From Halobacteriovoraceae bacterium (GTDB lineage: Bacteria > Bdellovibrionota > Bacteriovoracia > Bacteriovoracales > Bacteriovoracaceae): a stretch of DNA of 40,295 bases. A program made the position numbers and the translations under genes. A model generated the notes under the pieces. That model saw nothing but the letters and a program-made list of their open reading frames with translations. It was not told the DNA's origin and ran no database searches. Shown here one piece after another: positions 1-8,934 of the stretch (the first letter of the stretch is position 1; each line of letters starts with the position of its first letter). Location: positions 1-40,295 of the forward strand of contig PBFR01000018.1 of NCBI GenBank assembly GCA_002718735.1, written 5' to 3'.

Positions 1-13
1 AAATGCTTGAAAA

Positions 14-66
14 ATACCGATATGTAAAACGAGCTGCATAGATTATGACTAGGGGCAGCTCGGTAT
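14..66 (-). terminator. Rho-independent terminator of the log-greB-cca operon
   Basis: Read on the minus strand after the cca stop, an 8-bp perfect stem (CGAGCTGC at 62-55 with GCAGCTCG at 37-30, 17-nt loop) is followed by TTTT. A second, mutually exclusive stem (ATACCGA at 66-60 with TCGGTAT at 20-14) is also followed by TTTT. Either fold looks like an intrinsic terminator. The two stems share bases 60-62, so they cannot form fully together. Confidence 0.6.
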
Positions 67-100
67 CATTTAATTATGACTTAATACGAGGGCCCTATGT

Positions 101-1489
101 TTATGGTCTCAATTTTGACAAGTAATCCTTAATGAAGGTCAATGCAGATTGCTTTGTAGGAGTTTTTCCCAATGAAATCTGTTCATCTTCCCATTCAAGT
201 AGTTTCTTTTTTATTTCTCCAATCCTTGGGCCTTCATTGAGTACTAGTGCTTCAATGATCTCTTTTCCAGAAAGTATAGGGCTTAATTTTATTGTGGATT
301 GTTGCTTTTTTATTTCTTTTCTAATCTTTGGAATCGGATTATTCCTAAGCTGTCCATCCTTATTAAAGCTGCTAAGAATGTCAGCTTCTGCGAGGTCAAG
401 GCAAGCATTAGTCTCTTCTCCTAGATCCCTACAAAATTTTCGAACGGCCTTGAGGCTCCACTTTTCTGCACTTAAGGGACGAAGATGGTTTTTTACAAGT
501 GTTCTCACTTTTATTGTGGTTCTATTATCGAAACGAAGTCGTTTGAGAATATTTTCCGATAGTTCAGCACCTATGAGCTCGTGCCTGAGAAATCTGATTC
601 TGGGAGATGCTCCTCCCTCATTGGGAAAAAATTCCTGGGTTTGAGGTTTGCCTACGTCGTGGAAGAGAGCTGCAAGTTGGGGGATAACTCCTTTTGGTGA
701 GTTCTTCACCACCATAAGGGTGTGAGTGAATACGTCGCCTTCACTGTGGTAATATACATCTTGCTCAACTCCTTTAAGAGATGAGACCTCAGGCAGAAAA
801 TACTTAAGCGTATAATACCTATCCGCAAGATCGATGAACTGGGAGAGTTTCCCAACTATACACACTTTCTCCAATTCAGTTCGGATTCTTTCTGGGGATA
901 CTTCTTTTAATAGTCTAGAGCAACTTGTTAAGACTTTTTCCACCTTGGGAGCTATTGAAAAATCATAAATACAACTAAAGCGAAACAACCTAAGGATTCT
1001 AATTGGATCTTCTTTAAAGACGTTTTCTGAAGACACATTTGGAAAAGTATTGAGAGTTTTATTTTGGATGTTTTTAAGGGCCAATCCTGATAGGTCCAAA
1101 AGTTCTTTGCCAACCAAGTCAAATGCCAGCATGTTTATCGTGAAATCTCTTCTTCTTATATCTTCAATTAGACTGCCCTTGGCCTGTCCGATATCTAATT
1201 CAACATTTTTGCAGTGATAGAAGCTTCCTTTAAATTCAACATCTTCTTTAAAGCGCATCTTTGTTATTGGGTGAGCTCCAATAGTAAATGGGGAGCTGAT
1301 TTTATCCTTAAAGAGCTGCTTTAATTGTTTTGTAACATTTGTTATTGATCCACTTGAAAAACACAGCAGATCAATATCCTTGCTCTCAAGCCCTAGAATA
1401 TTATCCCTAAGGGCCCCACCTACGATATAAACTGATTCATTGAAGTGGAGAGACTTTAAAAGTTGGAGTGTGGATAGTTTGCCTTGCAT
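101..1489 (-). CDS. cca: CCA tRNA nucleotidyltransferase / poly(A) polymerase family protein with HD domain
   Basis: 462 residues. It probably adds or repairs the 3'-CCA end of tRNA in the cytoplasm. Family signs, in order: the GG motif at residues 24-25 followed by the metal-binding pair D38-I-D40 of class II nucleotidyltransferases; RRRDFTIN at 112-119; the DPIRILR motif at 161-167, which is part of the nucleotide-recognition domain; and an HD phosphohydrolase domain with H256 and H277-D278 in the C-terminal half. An HD domain is also found in E. coli-type CCA enzymes (about 410 residues). The ATG at 1489 lies 3 nt after the greB stop and has no clear Shine-Dalgarno, so translation is probably coupled to greB. 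The gene is last in a minus-strand operon. A poly(A) polymerase or an A-adding enzyme of a split CCA pair cannot be excluded from motifs alone. Confidence 0.88.
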   Translation of the reverse strand: MQGKLSTLQLLKSLHFNESVYIVGGALRDNILGLESKDIDLLCFSSGSITNVTKQLKQLFKDKISSPFTIGAHPITKMRFKEDVEFKGSFYHCKNVELDIGQAKGSLIEDIRRRDFTINMLAFDLVGKELLDLSGLALKNIQNKTLNTFPNVSSENVFKEDPIRILRLFRFSCIYDFSIAPKVEKVLTSCSRLLKEVSPERIRTELEKVCIVGKLSQFIDLADRYYTLKYFLPEVSSLKGVEQDVYYHSEGDVFTHTLMVVKNSPKGVIPQLAALFHDVGKPQTQEFFPNEGGASPRIRFLRHELIGAELSENILKRLRFDNRTTIKVRTLVKNHLRPLSAEKWSLKAVRKFCRDLGEETNACLDLAEADILSSFNKDGQLRNNPIPKIRKEIKKQQSTIKLSPILSGKEIIEALVLNEGPRIGEIKKKLLEWEDEQISLGKTPTKQSALTFIKDYLSKLRP

Positions 1490-1492
1490 ATA

Positions 1493-1966
1493 TCAGGGGA
1501 TAGCGATGTACTCTATAGAGACTATTTCCAACTCTCTGTCACCACTGGGAGTTTTTATCTCTACTAAGTCGCCTTCCTCCTTTCCTAGTAGAGATTTTCC
1601 GATGGGACTTTTCCAGCTTATTTTGCTTTTCGATAAATCTATCTCGTCTTGCCCAACAATATGGTAGGTTTTTGAGACCTCGCCTTCCAGGATAGTAACT
1701 GTCGCTCCAAATTTTATTGTTTCAGATTTAACTTGTTCAGGATTCACAATCACCGCCTCTCCAAGTCGCTTGCCCAAAAAACGCAGGCGGGAGTCTATTT
1801 CTCTTAAGCGTCTCTTACCGTAGATGTAGTCGGCGTTCTCTGAGCGATCGCCATTGCCAGCGGCCCATTGAATTACTTTTGTAATCTCTGGACGCTCTAA
1901 ATTTCTAAGTCTATCGTACTCTTCACTTAGCTTTTGGTGGCATTGGGGCGTCATGTAATTTTTCAA
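1493..1966 (-). CDS. greB: Transcription elongation factor GreB
   Basis: 157 residues, the usual length. It rescues backtracked RNA polymerase by stimulating transcript cleavage in the secondary channel. The N-terminal coiled coil carries the GDRSENADY signature at 39-47, with the tip acids D40 and E43 that help hold the catalytic Mg2+. The following KRRLREID run and the basic patch favour GreB over GreA. The FKBP-like C-terminal domain (about 80-157) includes SPIGKSLLGK at 120-129. The start is uncertain: TTG at 1966 is 1 nt after the upstream stop, while an in-frame ATG at 1954 (codon 5) gives an N-terminus that also aligns with E. coli GreB. Neither has a strong Shine-Dalgarno. Middle gene of log-greB-cca. 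Confidence 0.93.
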   Translation of the reverse strand: MKNYMTPQCHQKLSEEYDRLRNLERPEITKVIQWAAGNGDRSENADYIYGKRRLREIDSRLRFLGKRLGEAVIVNPEQVKSETIKFGATVTILEGEVSKTYHIVGQDEIDLSKSKISWKSPIGKSLLGKEEGDLVEIKTPSGDRELEIVSIEYIAIP

Positions 1967-1967
1967 T

Positions 1968-2555
1968 TTATTTTACCGCCGCATTTTTTATAGCGTCAGA
2001 GCTCCATGCTGGAGCGTCATCAAGTACCTTTACTAGATCTTCAATTCCATTTGCAACTGACCACATATCCTCGTGGTGAGGGGCATGAAATCTTTCTCGT
2101 TGCATGTTTTCTAGAAGTTTAATAAGTGGATCGTAATATCCCTTGTGGTTAATAATCACTAAAGGGCCTGTGTATTGTCCCAGTCGCTTACAACTTAACC
2201 ATTCAAAGAATTCTTCCATTGTTCCGCACCCACCTGGTAGAAAAATTGTGGCATCTGTGAATTTTCTCATCTTATCTTTTCTGTCGGCCATATCTTTTGT
2301 TACATGCAGGTGTGTCAGTTCTTTATGTTCCCATTCCACTTGAATCATAAAGTCTGGTATATACCCATCAACTCTGGCACCCTGCTCTAAGGCTCCATCA
2401 GCAACTCTTCTCATTAATCCCTTGGCTCCGCCTCCATATACAACTTCATGACCAAAGCTACCCAGTGCCTTTCCTACATTTGTTGCCAACTCAAGAAAGT
2501 GTTGGTCGCACGCCTCGCTTGAACCGCACATAACTCCAATTCTTTTATATTTCAT
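1968..2555 (-). CDS. LOG-family nucleotide 5'-monophosphate phosphoribohydrolase (TIGR00730 type)
   Basis: 195 residues. A Rossmann-fold protein of the LOG (Lonely guy) family, whose members cleave the N-glycosidic bond of nucleoside monophosphates, including cytokinin nucleotides. The family motif PGGxGTxxE is intact at 107-115 (P107, G108, G109, G111, T112, E115). The N-terminal VMCGSS strand-loop and the YGGGAKGLM loop (40-48) are also typical. Bacterial members are often general nucleotide or PpnN-like hydrolases, so a role in cytokinin production should not be assumed. The ATG at 2555 has a good Shine-Dalgarno (AAGGA) about 6 nt upstream. First gene of the minus-strand operon; divergent from tldD across 83 bp. 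Confidence 0.88.
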   Translation of the reverse strand: MKYKRIGVMCGSSEACDQHFLELATNVGKALGSFGHEVVYGGGAKGLMRRVADGALEQGARVDGYIPDFMIQVEWEHKELTHLHVTKDMADRKDKMRKFTDATIFLPGGCGTMEEFFEWLSCKRLGQYTGPLVIINHKGYYDPLIKLLENMQRERFHAPHHEDMWSVANGIEDLVKVLDDAPAWSSDAIKNAAVK

Positions 2556-2638
2556 AGTAAATCCTTCAAATTTAGCCGCCTATGCAGCGGGGAAAGTAAT
2601 CGTTATACTATTTAGATCATATCGAAAAGGAGTTCAAG
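2556..2638. promoter_or_regulatory. Divergent promoter region between the log and tldD operons
   Basis: This 83-bp gap must hold the promoters of both operons. On the plus strand a TATACT hexamer (2604-2609) is one base off the -10 consensus, but no convincing -35 lies 16-18 bp upstream. AAGGAG at 2627-2632 is the Shine-Dalgarno for the tldD GTG start. No clear operator was seen. Confidence 0.4.
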
Positions 2639-4018
2639 GTGCTTGATAAAAATATTGCCGCGGACGTTTTGCATGAGGCCATCTCACTGGGTGCTGACTT
2701 TGCTGACGTTTTCGTAGAAAGAAAGAATGTTCAAAACCTTTCATTTAATAGTTCAAAAGTAAAAGATATACAGTCAGGAACAGACTTTGGTATTGGAGTC
2801 CGACTTATCTATGGAAAGCAGTACCTTTATGGATACACCAACTCGGCAAAAAAGGAAGATTTAATTGAACTTACCCGAAATTTAGCCGCTCAAATTAAGA
2901 ATAGCTCTAATAGAGCTTTTAAATCTAATTTTGCCACCACTGAATATCCTTTGATAGGATCTTTTGGAGATAAGAGTGCAAGCCTTGATCAGAAGGTAGC
3001 AAAGCTAAAGGAACTTGATACCCTTGTAAGGGCCCAAGGCGAGCACATCGCCCAAGTGAATATTTCTCTTATTCAATATAATCAGCAAGTAGAAATCTTT
3101 GATAGTGAAGGATTGTATGCCAGCGAATCCAGGCCATATTGCAGGATGGCAGCAAACGCGGTCGCTAAAGATGGGCAAGCTCAAACATCTGGTTCGTGGA
3201 ATCCTGGCGCTAGAGGTGGGTACTCTTTTGTAGAAGGTTTAGATATGAAGTGGATCGCTGAGTATCTTGGAAAAAAAACTCATACAATTCTCTATGCAGA
3301 CCCATGCCCTGCGGGAAATAAACCAGTAGTCATAGACAATGGATTTGGCGGGGTTATTTTCCATGAAGCATGTGGACATCTTTTAGAAACAACTTCAGTT
3401 CAAAAAAAGGCATCAGTTTTTTGGGATAAGAAAGAGCAGATGATTGCTCATGAGGCCTTGAGTGCAGTGGATGATGGTACCATAGACAATCTTTGGGGAA
3501 GTCTCTCCATAGACGATGAGGGCATGTCCACTCAAAGAACACAGTTGATCAAAAATGGAAAGTTGGAGAACTTCTTAAGTGACAGGATGGGGGAGCTGAA
3601 GTCTGGGCATAAGAGAACTGGCTCAGCTAGAAGACAATCATACAAATTTGCACCAGCATCGAGAATGAGAAACACCTTTATAGAGCCTGGACCTCACAAG
3701 TTGGAAGAACTCATTGCTTCTATGGATGATGGCATTTATGCCAAGTCAATGGGAGGTGGTTCAGTTAATCCTGGAACTGGGGAATTTAATTTTGCAGTTG
3801 AAGAGGGATACCTCGTTAAAAACGGAAAAATTCAAAAACCTGTCAAAGGTGCCACATTGATTGGAAAAGGTGAGGACATTATGAAAAGGATGTCTATGGT
3901 GGGGGATACCCTTGATTACGCTGCAGGTATGTGCGGATCGGTAAGTGGTTCGATTCCTGTTACTGTTGGTCAGCCACCAGTTAAGGTTGATGAAATTTTG
4001 GTGGGAGGTAATGCTTAA
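2639..4018 (+). CDS. tldD: Metalloprotease TldD (peptidase U62 subunit)
   Basis: 459 residues, cytoplasmic. TldD is the zinc-bearing subunit of the TldD/TldE protease, which trims unfolded peptides, matures microcin B17 and degrades the CcdA antitoxin in E. coli. The zinc motif HExxxH is intact (H242, E243, H247 in FHEACGH), and the C-terminal MCGSVSGSIPV stretch is typical and contains a Cys that could be the third ligand. The GTG start has a strong Shine-Dalgarno, AAGGAG, 6 nt upstream. The stop overlaps the tldE start by one base (TAATG), so the two subunits should be made in step. No RiPP precursor gene is visible nearby, so a housekeeping role is more likely. Confidence 0.95.
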   Translation: MLDKNIAADVLHEAISLGADFADVFVERKNVQNLSFNSSKVKDIQSGTDFGIGVRLIYGKQYLYGYTNSAKKEDLIELTRNLAAQIKNSSNRAFKSNFATTEYPLIGSFGDKSASLDQKVAKLKELDTLVRAQGEHIAQVNISLIQYNQQVEIFDSEGLYASESRPYCRMAANAVAKDGQAQTSGSWNPGARGGYSFVEGLDMKWIAEYLGKKTHTILYADPCPAGNKPVVIDNGFGGVIFHEACGHLLETTSVQKKASVFWDKKEQMIAHEALSAVDDGTIDNLWGSLSIDDEGMSTQRTQLIKNGKLENFLSDRMGELKSGHKRTGSARRQSYKFAPASRMRNTFIEPGPHKLEELIASMDDGIYAKSMGGGSVNPGTGEFNFAVEEGYLVKNGKIQKPVKGATLIGKGEDIMKRMSMVGDTLDYAAGMCGSVSGSIPVTVGQPPVKVDEILVGGNA

Positions 4019-5364
4019 TGAATTTAGAAAATAAAAAATTAATGGAAAAGCTTGTTGATATGGCCACATCAAACGGTGCTGACAGCTGTGATGTGATTTT
4101 TAATACAGGGAAGTCCCTTTCAATGAGCGCCCAAGAAGGTGAGCTAGACTCATACAAAGTGAGTGGTTCAAAAATTGCGGGAATCAGGGTCATTAAAGAC
4201 TCTAGAGTTGGTATTTCTTATACTGAGGCTTTTGATGAGGAGGCCTTGGCCGATACGGCGAAGAAGGCAATTGAGAATTCCAAGTTTGGAGAAGTTAATG
4301 AATACGAAAAAATAGAACACTTTGTTGAAGAGGATCTTGTTCACAAAGGTGACTTGGAGCCAATTGAAGATGAAGTAACGCCGCAGGACAAAATTGATTT
4401 GTGCTTAAAGCTTGAGTCTGAAGTCAGAAAGAAAGATGAAAGAGTCAAGGGTGTTCCCTATAATGGGCTTTCAGAGTCATCAACTGAAGGACACTATTTA
4501 AACTCACTTGGAACCTTTGCATACGATTATGAAAGTTATGTGAGTTGTTATACGTCTTCTCTTTTAAAAGAGGGGGACAAGAATTCCATGTTTTACTATG
4601 GAACTGTTGATAAACACTATAAGAGCTTGGACTGGAAAAAATGTGTAGAACAGGCCTATGAGCATTCAAGAAATTGGCTCGATGCTTCCGCATTAAAAAC
4701 TGGCAAATATGACGTTATCTTCTCCATAGATCAATTTGAAAGTCTTTTTGGGGCATTCAGGGGAATGTTCTCTGGAAAGAGAGCACAGGAGAAGAGTAAT
4801 CCCATGATTGAACAATTTGGGAAGAAAATCGCCAGTGATCGATTAAATGTCATGGATATGCCAATGTATGCAGACAGCTTTTTTAAAAGCCCATTCGATT
4901 CCGAAGGCTATGTAAGGACCGATTTGGGTCTAATTGAAAATGGGGTTTTTAAGAATATGCTTCACAATTCTGCAACTTCTAAATTTTTCAAAGTTGAGAA
5001 TACATTTAGGGCCGCGCGAGGGGCAAGAGGTCCTCTTGGGGTTTCTGGAACCACTACGGTCATTAAGGAAGGAAGTGATGCTGCTGAAATCGTTACTTCT
5101 GGTAGATACTTTGAAGTATGCAATATGCAAGGTCTTCACTCTGGCCTGAATTTCATGTCAGGAGACTTTTCATTTGGTGCGTCAGGTTATTTAGTTGAAA
5201 ATGGAAAAAGGATTCAGGCCGTAAATGGAGTGACTGTTGCTGGAAATTTTTATAAGATGCTGAACAACATTAACTCACTGGGAAATGAAATTCTTGCTTC
5301 TTCTGGAAGAAGCTTTTTTGCTCCTTTAGTGAGATTTGAGGCGTTAACTGTCGCAGGAAACTAA
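4018..5364 (+). CDS. tldE: TldE/PmbA, partner subunit of the TldD protease
   Basis: 448 residues. TldE (PmbA) is the inactive paralogue that forms the heterodimer with TldD and shapes the peptide channel. It has the U62 fold signs (N-terminal GADSCDV, central YNGLSESS, C-terminal glycine-rich strand region) but no HExxxH motif, as expected for TldE. The ATG overlaps the tldD stop by one base, indicating translational coupling. The next gene starts after a single base. Confidence 0.93.
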   Translation: MNLENKKLMEKLVDMATSNGADSCDVIFNTGKSLSMSAQEGELDSYKVSGSKIAGIRVIKDSRVGISYTEAFDEEALADTAKKAIENSKFGEVNEYEKIEHFVEEDLVHKGDLEPIEDEVTPQDKIDLCLKLESEVRKKDERVKGVPYNGLSESSTEGHYLNSLGTFAYDYESYVSCYTSSLLKEGDKNSMFYYGTVDKHYKSLDWKKCVEQAYEHSRNWLDASALKTGKYDVIFSIDQFESLFGAFRGMFSGKRAQEKSNPMIEQFGKKIASDRLNVMDMPMYADSFFKSPFDSEGYVRTDLGLIENGVFKNMLHNSATSKFFKVENTFRAARGARGPLGVSGTTTVIKEGSDAAEIVTSGRYFEVCNMQGLHSGLNFMSGDFSFGASGYLVENGKRIQAVNGVTVAGNFYKMLNNINSLGNEILASSGRSFFAPLVRFEALTVAGN

Positions 5365-5365
5365 A

Positions 5366-5899
5366 ATGAAAAGTTTAAAGTTTAAAATTATATTTCCAAT
5401 AGTTCTTTTAACTATAGCTTTTGCTGGCAAGTATATTTTGTGGGATTTTCCCATCTCTACTGGTAAGCGAACCGGAAACTTAGTTAAGCTTAGCAAGAAA
5501 GGGAAAATCATAAAGACTTGGGAAGGTACGATGGACTTAGGTTCAGGTGACCTTCTTACTTTTGATTTTTCCGTTCGAGATGATGTACTGGCAAACCAGA
5601 TGTATAATTTTGAAGGAAAAACTGTAAGTATATTTTACGAAGAGTACTTAGCGGCCTGGCCCTGGGAAACAAAGTATAATGTTGTGGACTGGAGTCAGAA
5701 AAATAAAAAAAGCCCCTCTGAAAAAATTGGAAAATCAAGTGCAGATACATCAGAGGCTTTGAATCTACTCAATAAAACGATGTTTTGCTCAACTATAGGA
5801 ACGTTGTACTCCAATCAAGAGCTTTACAAGCAAGTTAAGGATCATCTCAAAAAGAACAATCTTTATTTGTATAGACAGATAGACAAGTGCAACGACTAG
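5366..5899 (+). CDS. Small membrane-anchored periplasmic protein of unknown function
   Basis: 177 residues. An N-terminal hydrophobic segment (about 7-24) is a signal anchor, followed by a predicted beta-rich domain. The block GKRTGNLVKLSKKG (about 33-46) followed by KTWEG matches a widespread family of small exported proteins sometimes mislabelled 6-phosphogluconate dehydrogenase in databases. It has no Rossmann fold or catalytic motif, so that label should not be used. The C-terminal part has two Cys (in FCST and DKCND) that might form a disulfide. It sits between tldE (1-nt gap) and the MATE gene (13-nt overlap), so it is co-transcribed with them. The function is not known. Confidence 0.75.
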   Translation: MKSLKFKIIFPIVLLTIAFAGKYILWDFPISTGKRTGNLVKLSKKGKIIKTWEGTMDLGSGDLLTFDFSVRDDVLANQMYNFEGKTVSIFYEEYLAAWPWETKYNVVDWSQKNKKSPSEKIGKSSADTSEALNLLNKTMFCSTIGTLYSNQELYKQVKDHLKKNNLYLYRQIDKCND

Positions 5900-7209
5900 C
5901 AGATCCAAATCTATTCAAAACGATTAAAGAGCTATTCGTTCTTTCTTTCCCAATTATCATTGGACAGCTAGGTCAAATGTTAATTGGTGCTGGAGACGTA
6001 TATATCGCATCACTTCACTCTACCACGGCAGTGGCCTCAATTGGTGTTGCAAACGGATTTATAAACCCTATTTTTCTCTTTGGTATTGGGCTCATGATGG
6101 GGGTTTCTCCCATACTGGCGATAAAGCTTGGGAAGGGGGAGGACATGAGATCTTCTCTAAAATCCATAATGGTTTATTCTGCAATCGCTGGAATTGTGCT
6201 ATCGCTTATCACTACCGTATTTGGAAGAGAAATTGTTGGTCTCATTGGGATAAAAGAAGAACTCGTAGAATCGGTATATTTTTACATGTCGGTAGTTGCC
6301 TGGTCATTTCCATTCGCACTTGCTTTTCAGGCAGGTAAAGAGTATCTCCAGGCCTTCGAAGAAGTAGTAGTTCCAAATCTCATGGCCTTGGGGGCGGTAG
6401 CTCTAAATTTAGTTTTGAATTACTTTCTTGTATTTGGAGTGGGTGGAATAGAAGGGATGGGCGAGAAGGGTCTCGCGGTAGCAAGTCTTCTAATTAGAGT
6501 TATTCTTTGTGCTTCATTACTATTATATTTATCCCGGGAAAAGTGGGGCAAGCTTTCATTTCATTTTATAAAAGAGATGTTTAGATTTGGAAGGCCCGTG
6601 GCACTTATGTTTTTTATGGAAGTTTTGGCATTTTGTGCGGTAAGTGTTCTCTCGGGAAAGCTTGGAATACTGGAGGCTGCAACGAATAACATTATAATGA
6701 CACTTTCTGCAATCACCTTCATGATTCCGCTTTCGATATCAAGTGCTGTCGCCGTAAAGGTTGGAACAGGCTATGGAGCGAGAGACTTCTCTATGGTGGA
6801 TTTAAGCTCCAAAGCTGCGTTGTTTATATCCTTGATGTTTACCTGCTTTTCAGCTGCAACATTCTACTTATTTCCAGCTGCGATAATGTCTTTGACAACA
6901 GCTGATGAAAAAGTTGTTCAGTTGGGGATCAAACTTCTCTTTATTGTGGCATTGTTTCAAATTGTGGATGGCCTTCAAGTTACTTTTGCTGGAATTTTGC
7001 GAGGAGTTGAAAAAACAATGAGTGTCTCGATTATGGTCTTTATTGGATATTGGCTTTTTGGCATCCCTATGGGGATTTACCTAAGTTTTTTTTCTGATAT
7101 GGGCGTTATGGGGCTTTGGGTTGGTCTTGCAAGTTCATTGGCAATATTGGCGACGGCGTTGGCGATATACACCTACACCGTCAGGATTAAACTTCAGAGA
7201 AAATTTTAG
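5887..7209 (+). CDS. MATE family cation-coupled multidrug exporter
   Basis: 440 residues with about 12 hydrophobic helices in two similar halves, the normal MATE length and layout. The N-terminal IIIGQLGQMLIGAGD run is the TM1 signature of the NorM/DinF superfamily. It probably exports organic cations or a metabolite from the inner membrane in exchange for H+ or Na+; the substrate cannot be read from the sequence. The GTG at 5887 lies inside the previous gene, so translation is coupled. The end overlaps the convergent FecR-domain gene by 4 nt (7206-7209). Confidence 0.9.
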   Translation: MQRLADPNLFKTIKELFVLSFPIIIGQLGQMLIGAGDVYIASLHSTTAVASIGVANGFINPIFLFGIGLMMGVSPILAIKLGKGEDMRSSLKSIMVYSAIAGIVLSLITTVFGREIVGLIGIKEELVESVYFYMSVVAWSFPFALAFQAGKEYLQAFEEVVVPNLMALGAVALNLVLNYFLVFGVGGIEGMGEKGLAVASLLIRVILCASLLLYLSREKWGKLSFHFIKEMFRFGRPVALMFFMEVLAFCAVSVLSGKLGILEAATNNIIMTLSAITFMIPLSISSAVAVKVGTGYGARDFSMVDLSSKAALFISLMFTCFSAATFYLFPAAIMSLTTADEKVVQLGIKLLFIVALFQIVDGLQVTFAGILRGVEKTMSVSIMVFIGYWLFGIPMGIYLSFFSDMGVMGLWVGLASSLAILATALAIYTYTVRIKLQRKF

Positions 7210-8147
7210 AATTCTCCGTCTTTGAAATATTCTTCGTAAGCATCCTCATCAAGATTTAAAGTGTCTATTCCAACTTTCTTTTTCTTCTTCGGAGCAGCTT
7301 TGAAGATCTTTCCAACAACAATTTTGTTAATCTCTTCAGCGTCATTGACTTTGTTCTTTTTAAGGGCCTGATAAAGCTTGGGTTCGTACCTGCTAATATC
7401 TTTTAAGACATTTTCTGCTGCCTTTTTCTCCAGTTCATCGATCTCCTTCTTTACTGCTTTTTCTGTTGGTTTCTTTGCATCCTTGATCACACTGTCTTTA
7501 TGAACTTTAATCAAGTCGCTTTTTGTAGTTTTTACTAGGCTGACTTTTGGAGAATCTTTAATCTTTGATACTTCAGCACTAAAACCTTTTGAAACCTCTA
7601 TTTTCTTCTTAGCATTCTTTGTTTGAACTTCAATATTGCCTCTCAACACAGATAGAACAGAATCCCCACTAGTCCCTTTTTGCAATAGGTGAAAATCGGT
7701 GCCTCTAATTCCCATGACCGCGTCTCTTGTTTTAAAGGTAGATCCTTTTCTAGGGCCATCCTTGTCAACTACACCTCTTAGAGCACCATACATCAGCTCC
7801 ACAGTTGTTTCCGGCTTCTTTGTTTTCTTTCTGCTCCAGTCGATCTTAAACGCACTGGCCTGACCAACCATGAACTGATCGCCGTTTTTAAAAACAATTT
7901 TCGCCTTAGAATCTTTATTTGTTCGAAGAATATTTCCATTCTTAACTTTCGTGCCAAGTTTCACATTTAGAACTTTGTAATATACACCTTCAAAAAGGAC
8001 ATTCTTCCCGCCGGATGGTGCTTTGGTGCTTGGATTTGTTAGGAGCTGGGCATTGCCTTGCATTTTTACGATAATCCCAACGTGGGGACTTGCCAGCGTG
8101 GATAAGGATATTAAAACAGTCAGGAAAGAGATAAACAATTTAAACAT
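7206..8147 (-). CDS. Exported FecR-domain protein
   Basis: 313 residues. A signal peptide (1-19, ending TLAS) precedes a FecR-type domain (about 22-205) with the typical VMGIRGTDFHLL motif (family consensus GVRGTEF). The C-terminal third is very rich in lysine and then acidic (DEDAYEEYF near the end), so it is probably partly unfolded or coiled. Unlike classical FecR, it has no N-terminal cytoplasmic domain or central membrane helix, and there is no sigma factor or FecA beside it. This makes it a stand-alone periplasmic or surface FecR-fold protein, perhaps binding peptidoglycan or a polymer, rather than an anti-sigma regulator. An AAGGCGG-like Shine-Dalgarno supports the ATG at 8147. Confidence 0.82.
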   Translation of the reverse strand: MFKLFISFLTVLISLSTLASPHVGIIVKMQGNAQLLTNPSTKAPSGGKNVLFEGVYYKVLNVKLGTKVKNGNILRTNKDSKAKIVFKNGDQFMVGQASAFKIDWSRKKTKKPETTVELMYGALRGVVDKDGPRKGSTFKTRDAVMGIRGTDFHLLQKGTSGDSVLSVLRGNIEVQTKNAKKKIEVSKGFSAEVSKIKDSPKVSLVKTTKSDLIKVHKDSVIKDAKKPTEKAVKKEIDELEKKAAENVLKDISRYEPKLYQALKKNKVNDAEEINKIVVGKIFKAAPKKKKKVGIDTLNLDEDAYEEYFKDGEF

Positions 8148-8226
8148 TTTTGGCCGCCTTTTAAAAAAGAAAATCTTCGTTAATATTATATTTGAATAAA
8201 AAATTTAATTCCAAAAAAGAGGGAAC

Positions 8227-8934
8227 ATGAAACTTATTGCACTATTGATAATGACATTTTCAGCACTTGGCCAAGCACAGGATTTTTCCTACCCTGAGCT
8301 AAATGTAGTTCCAAGGGCCACAGAGCGAATTAAGATGGAAGTAGGCTCTGAAGAGTCATATGCATGGAAATCAAACATGCCACTTCAAATAGCGTCATTA
8401 TTAACTTTAACTACCGGAGCAATGGCAAGTTCAAATATTAAAGAGGATAAGGAAGAGGACTATGCCTCGGAAATTTCTATGCTAGTTGGCGCAGGCTGGC
8501 TTGCAGCAAGTGTTTGGGCAAGTATGAAATACAGACCTTACAGAAGTTCCTATCTTAAGATGCGCAAGATGCCTTATAAAACAAAAAGAGAGAAGCTTTT
8601 GAAAGAAAGAATGGCCGAGGAAGAAATTAATACTTTGCGCTCAATAGGAAAAAAAATAAGATGGGCCGGTGCTTTGACTACTTTGGCTGCATCACTAAAT
8701 CTTCAAAGTTCGATTGATAGTGACACAGACGAGGGCAAGAGAGCTGAAACTCTAGCTGGCGTTTCAGCTGCAGTTTCTCTGGCAACTCTTTTCTTTCCAA
8801 ATCGCTGGGAAAGAGTGGCCGATGAGCAGGAAAAATACAAAAAGAAAATTTATTCTCCCGTATCAATCGCTCCGGCCTTGCTCAATACTGACAAAGGACT
8901 GGCAAGCGGCCTAGCTCTTGCCTGGAACTTCTAG
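8227..8934 (+). CDS. Exported or membrane protein of unknown function
   Basis: 235 residues. A signal peptide (1-18, SALGQAQ) is followed by four hydrophobic segments at about 51-69, 82-100, 144-160 and 175-191, separated by a basic helical loop (101-143). The protein ends in LAWNF, and a C-terminal aromatic residue is common in outer-membrane beta-barrels, but the helical hydrophobic segments point to the inner membrane. I recognise no family. The ATG has a GAGGG Shine-Dalgarno. The 3' end overlaps the convergent gene by 24 nt. Confidence 0.7.
   Translation: MKLIALLIMTFSALGQAQDFSYPELNVVPRATERIKMEVGSEESYAWKSNMPLQIASLLTLTTGAMASSNIKEDKEEDYASEISMLVGAGWLAASVWASMKYRPYRSSYLKMRKMPYKTKREKLLKERMAEEEINTLRSIGKKIRWAGALTTLAASLNLQSSIDSDTDEGKRAETLAGVSAAVSLATLFFPNRWERVADEQEKYKKKIYSPVSIAPALLNTDKGLASGLALAWNF

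Noticed and set aside
2639..7209. RiPP (microcin-like) biosynthesis cluster around tldD/tldE
   Set aside because: No precursor peptide, cyclodehydratase or dehydrogenase gene lies nearby; the MATE exporter alone is not enough.
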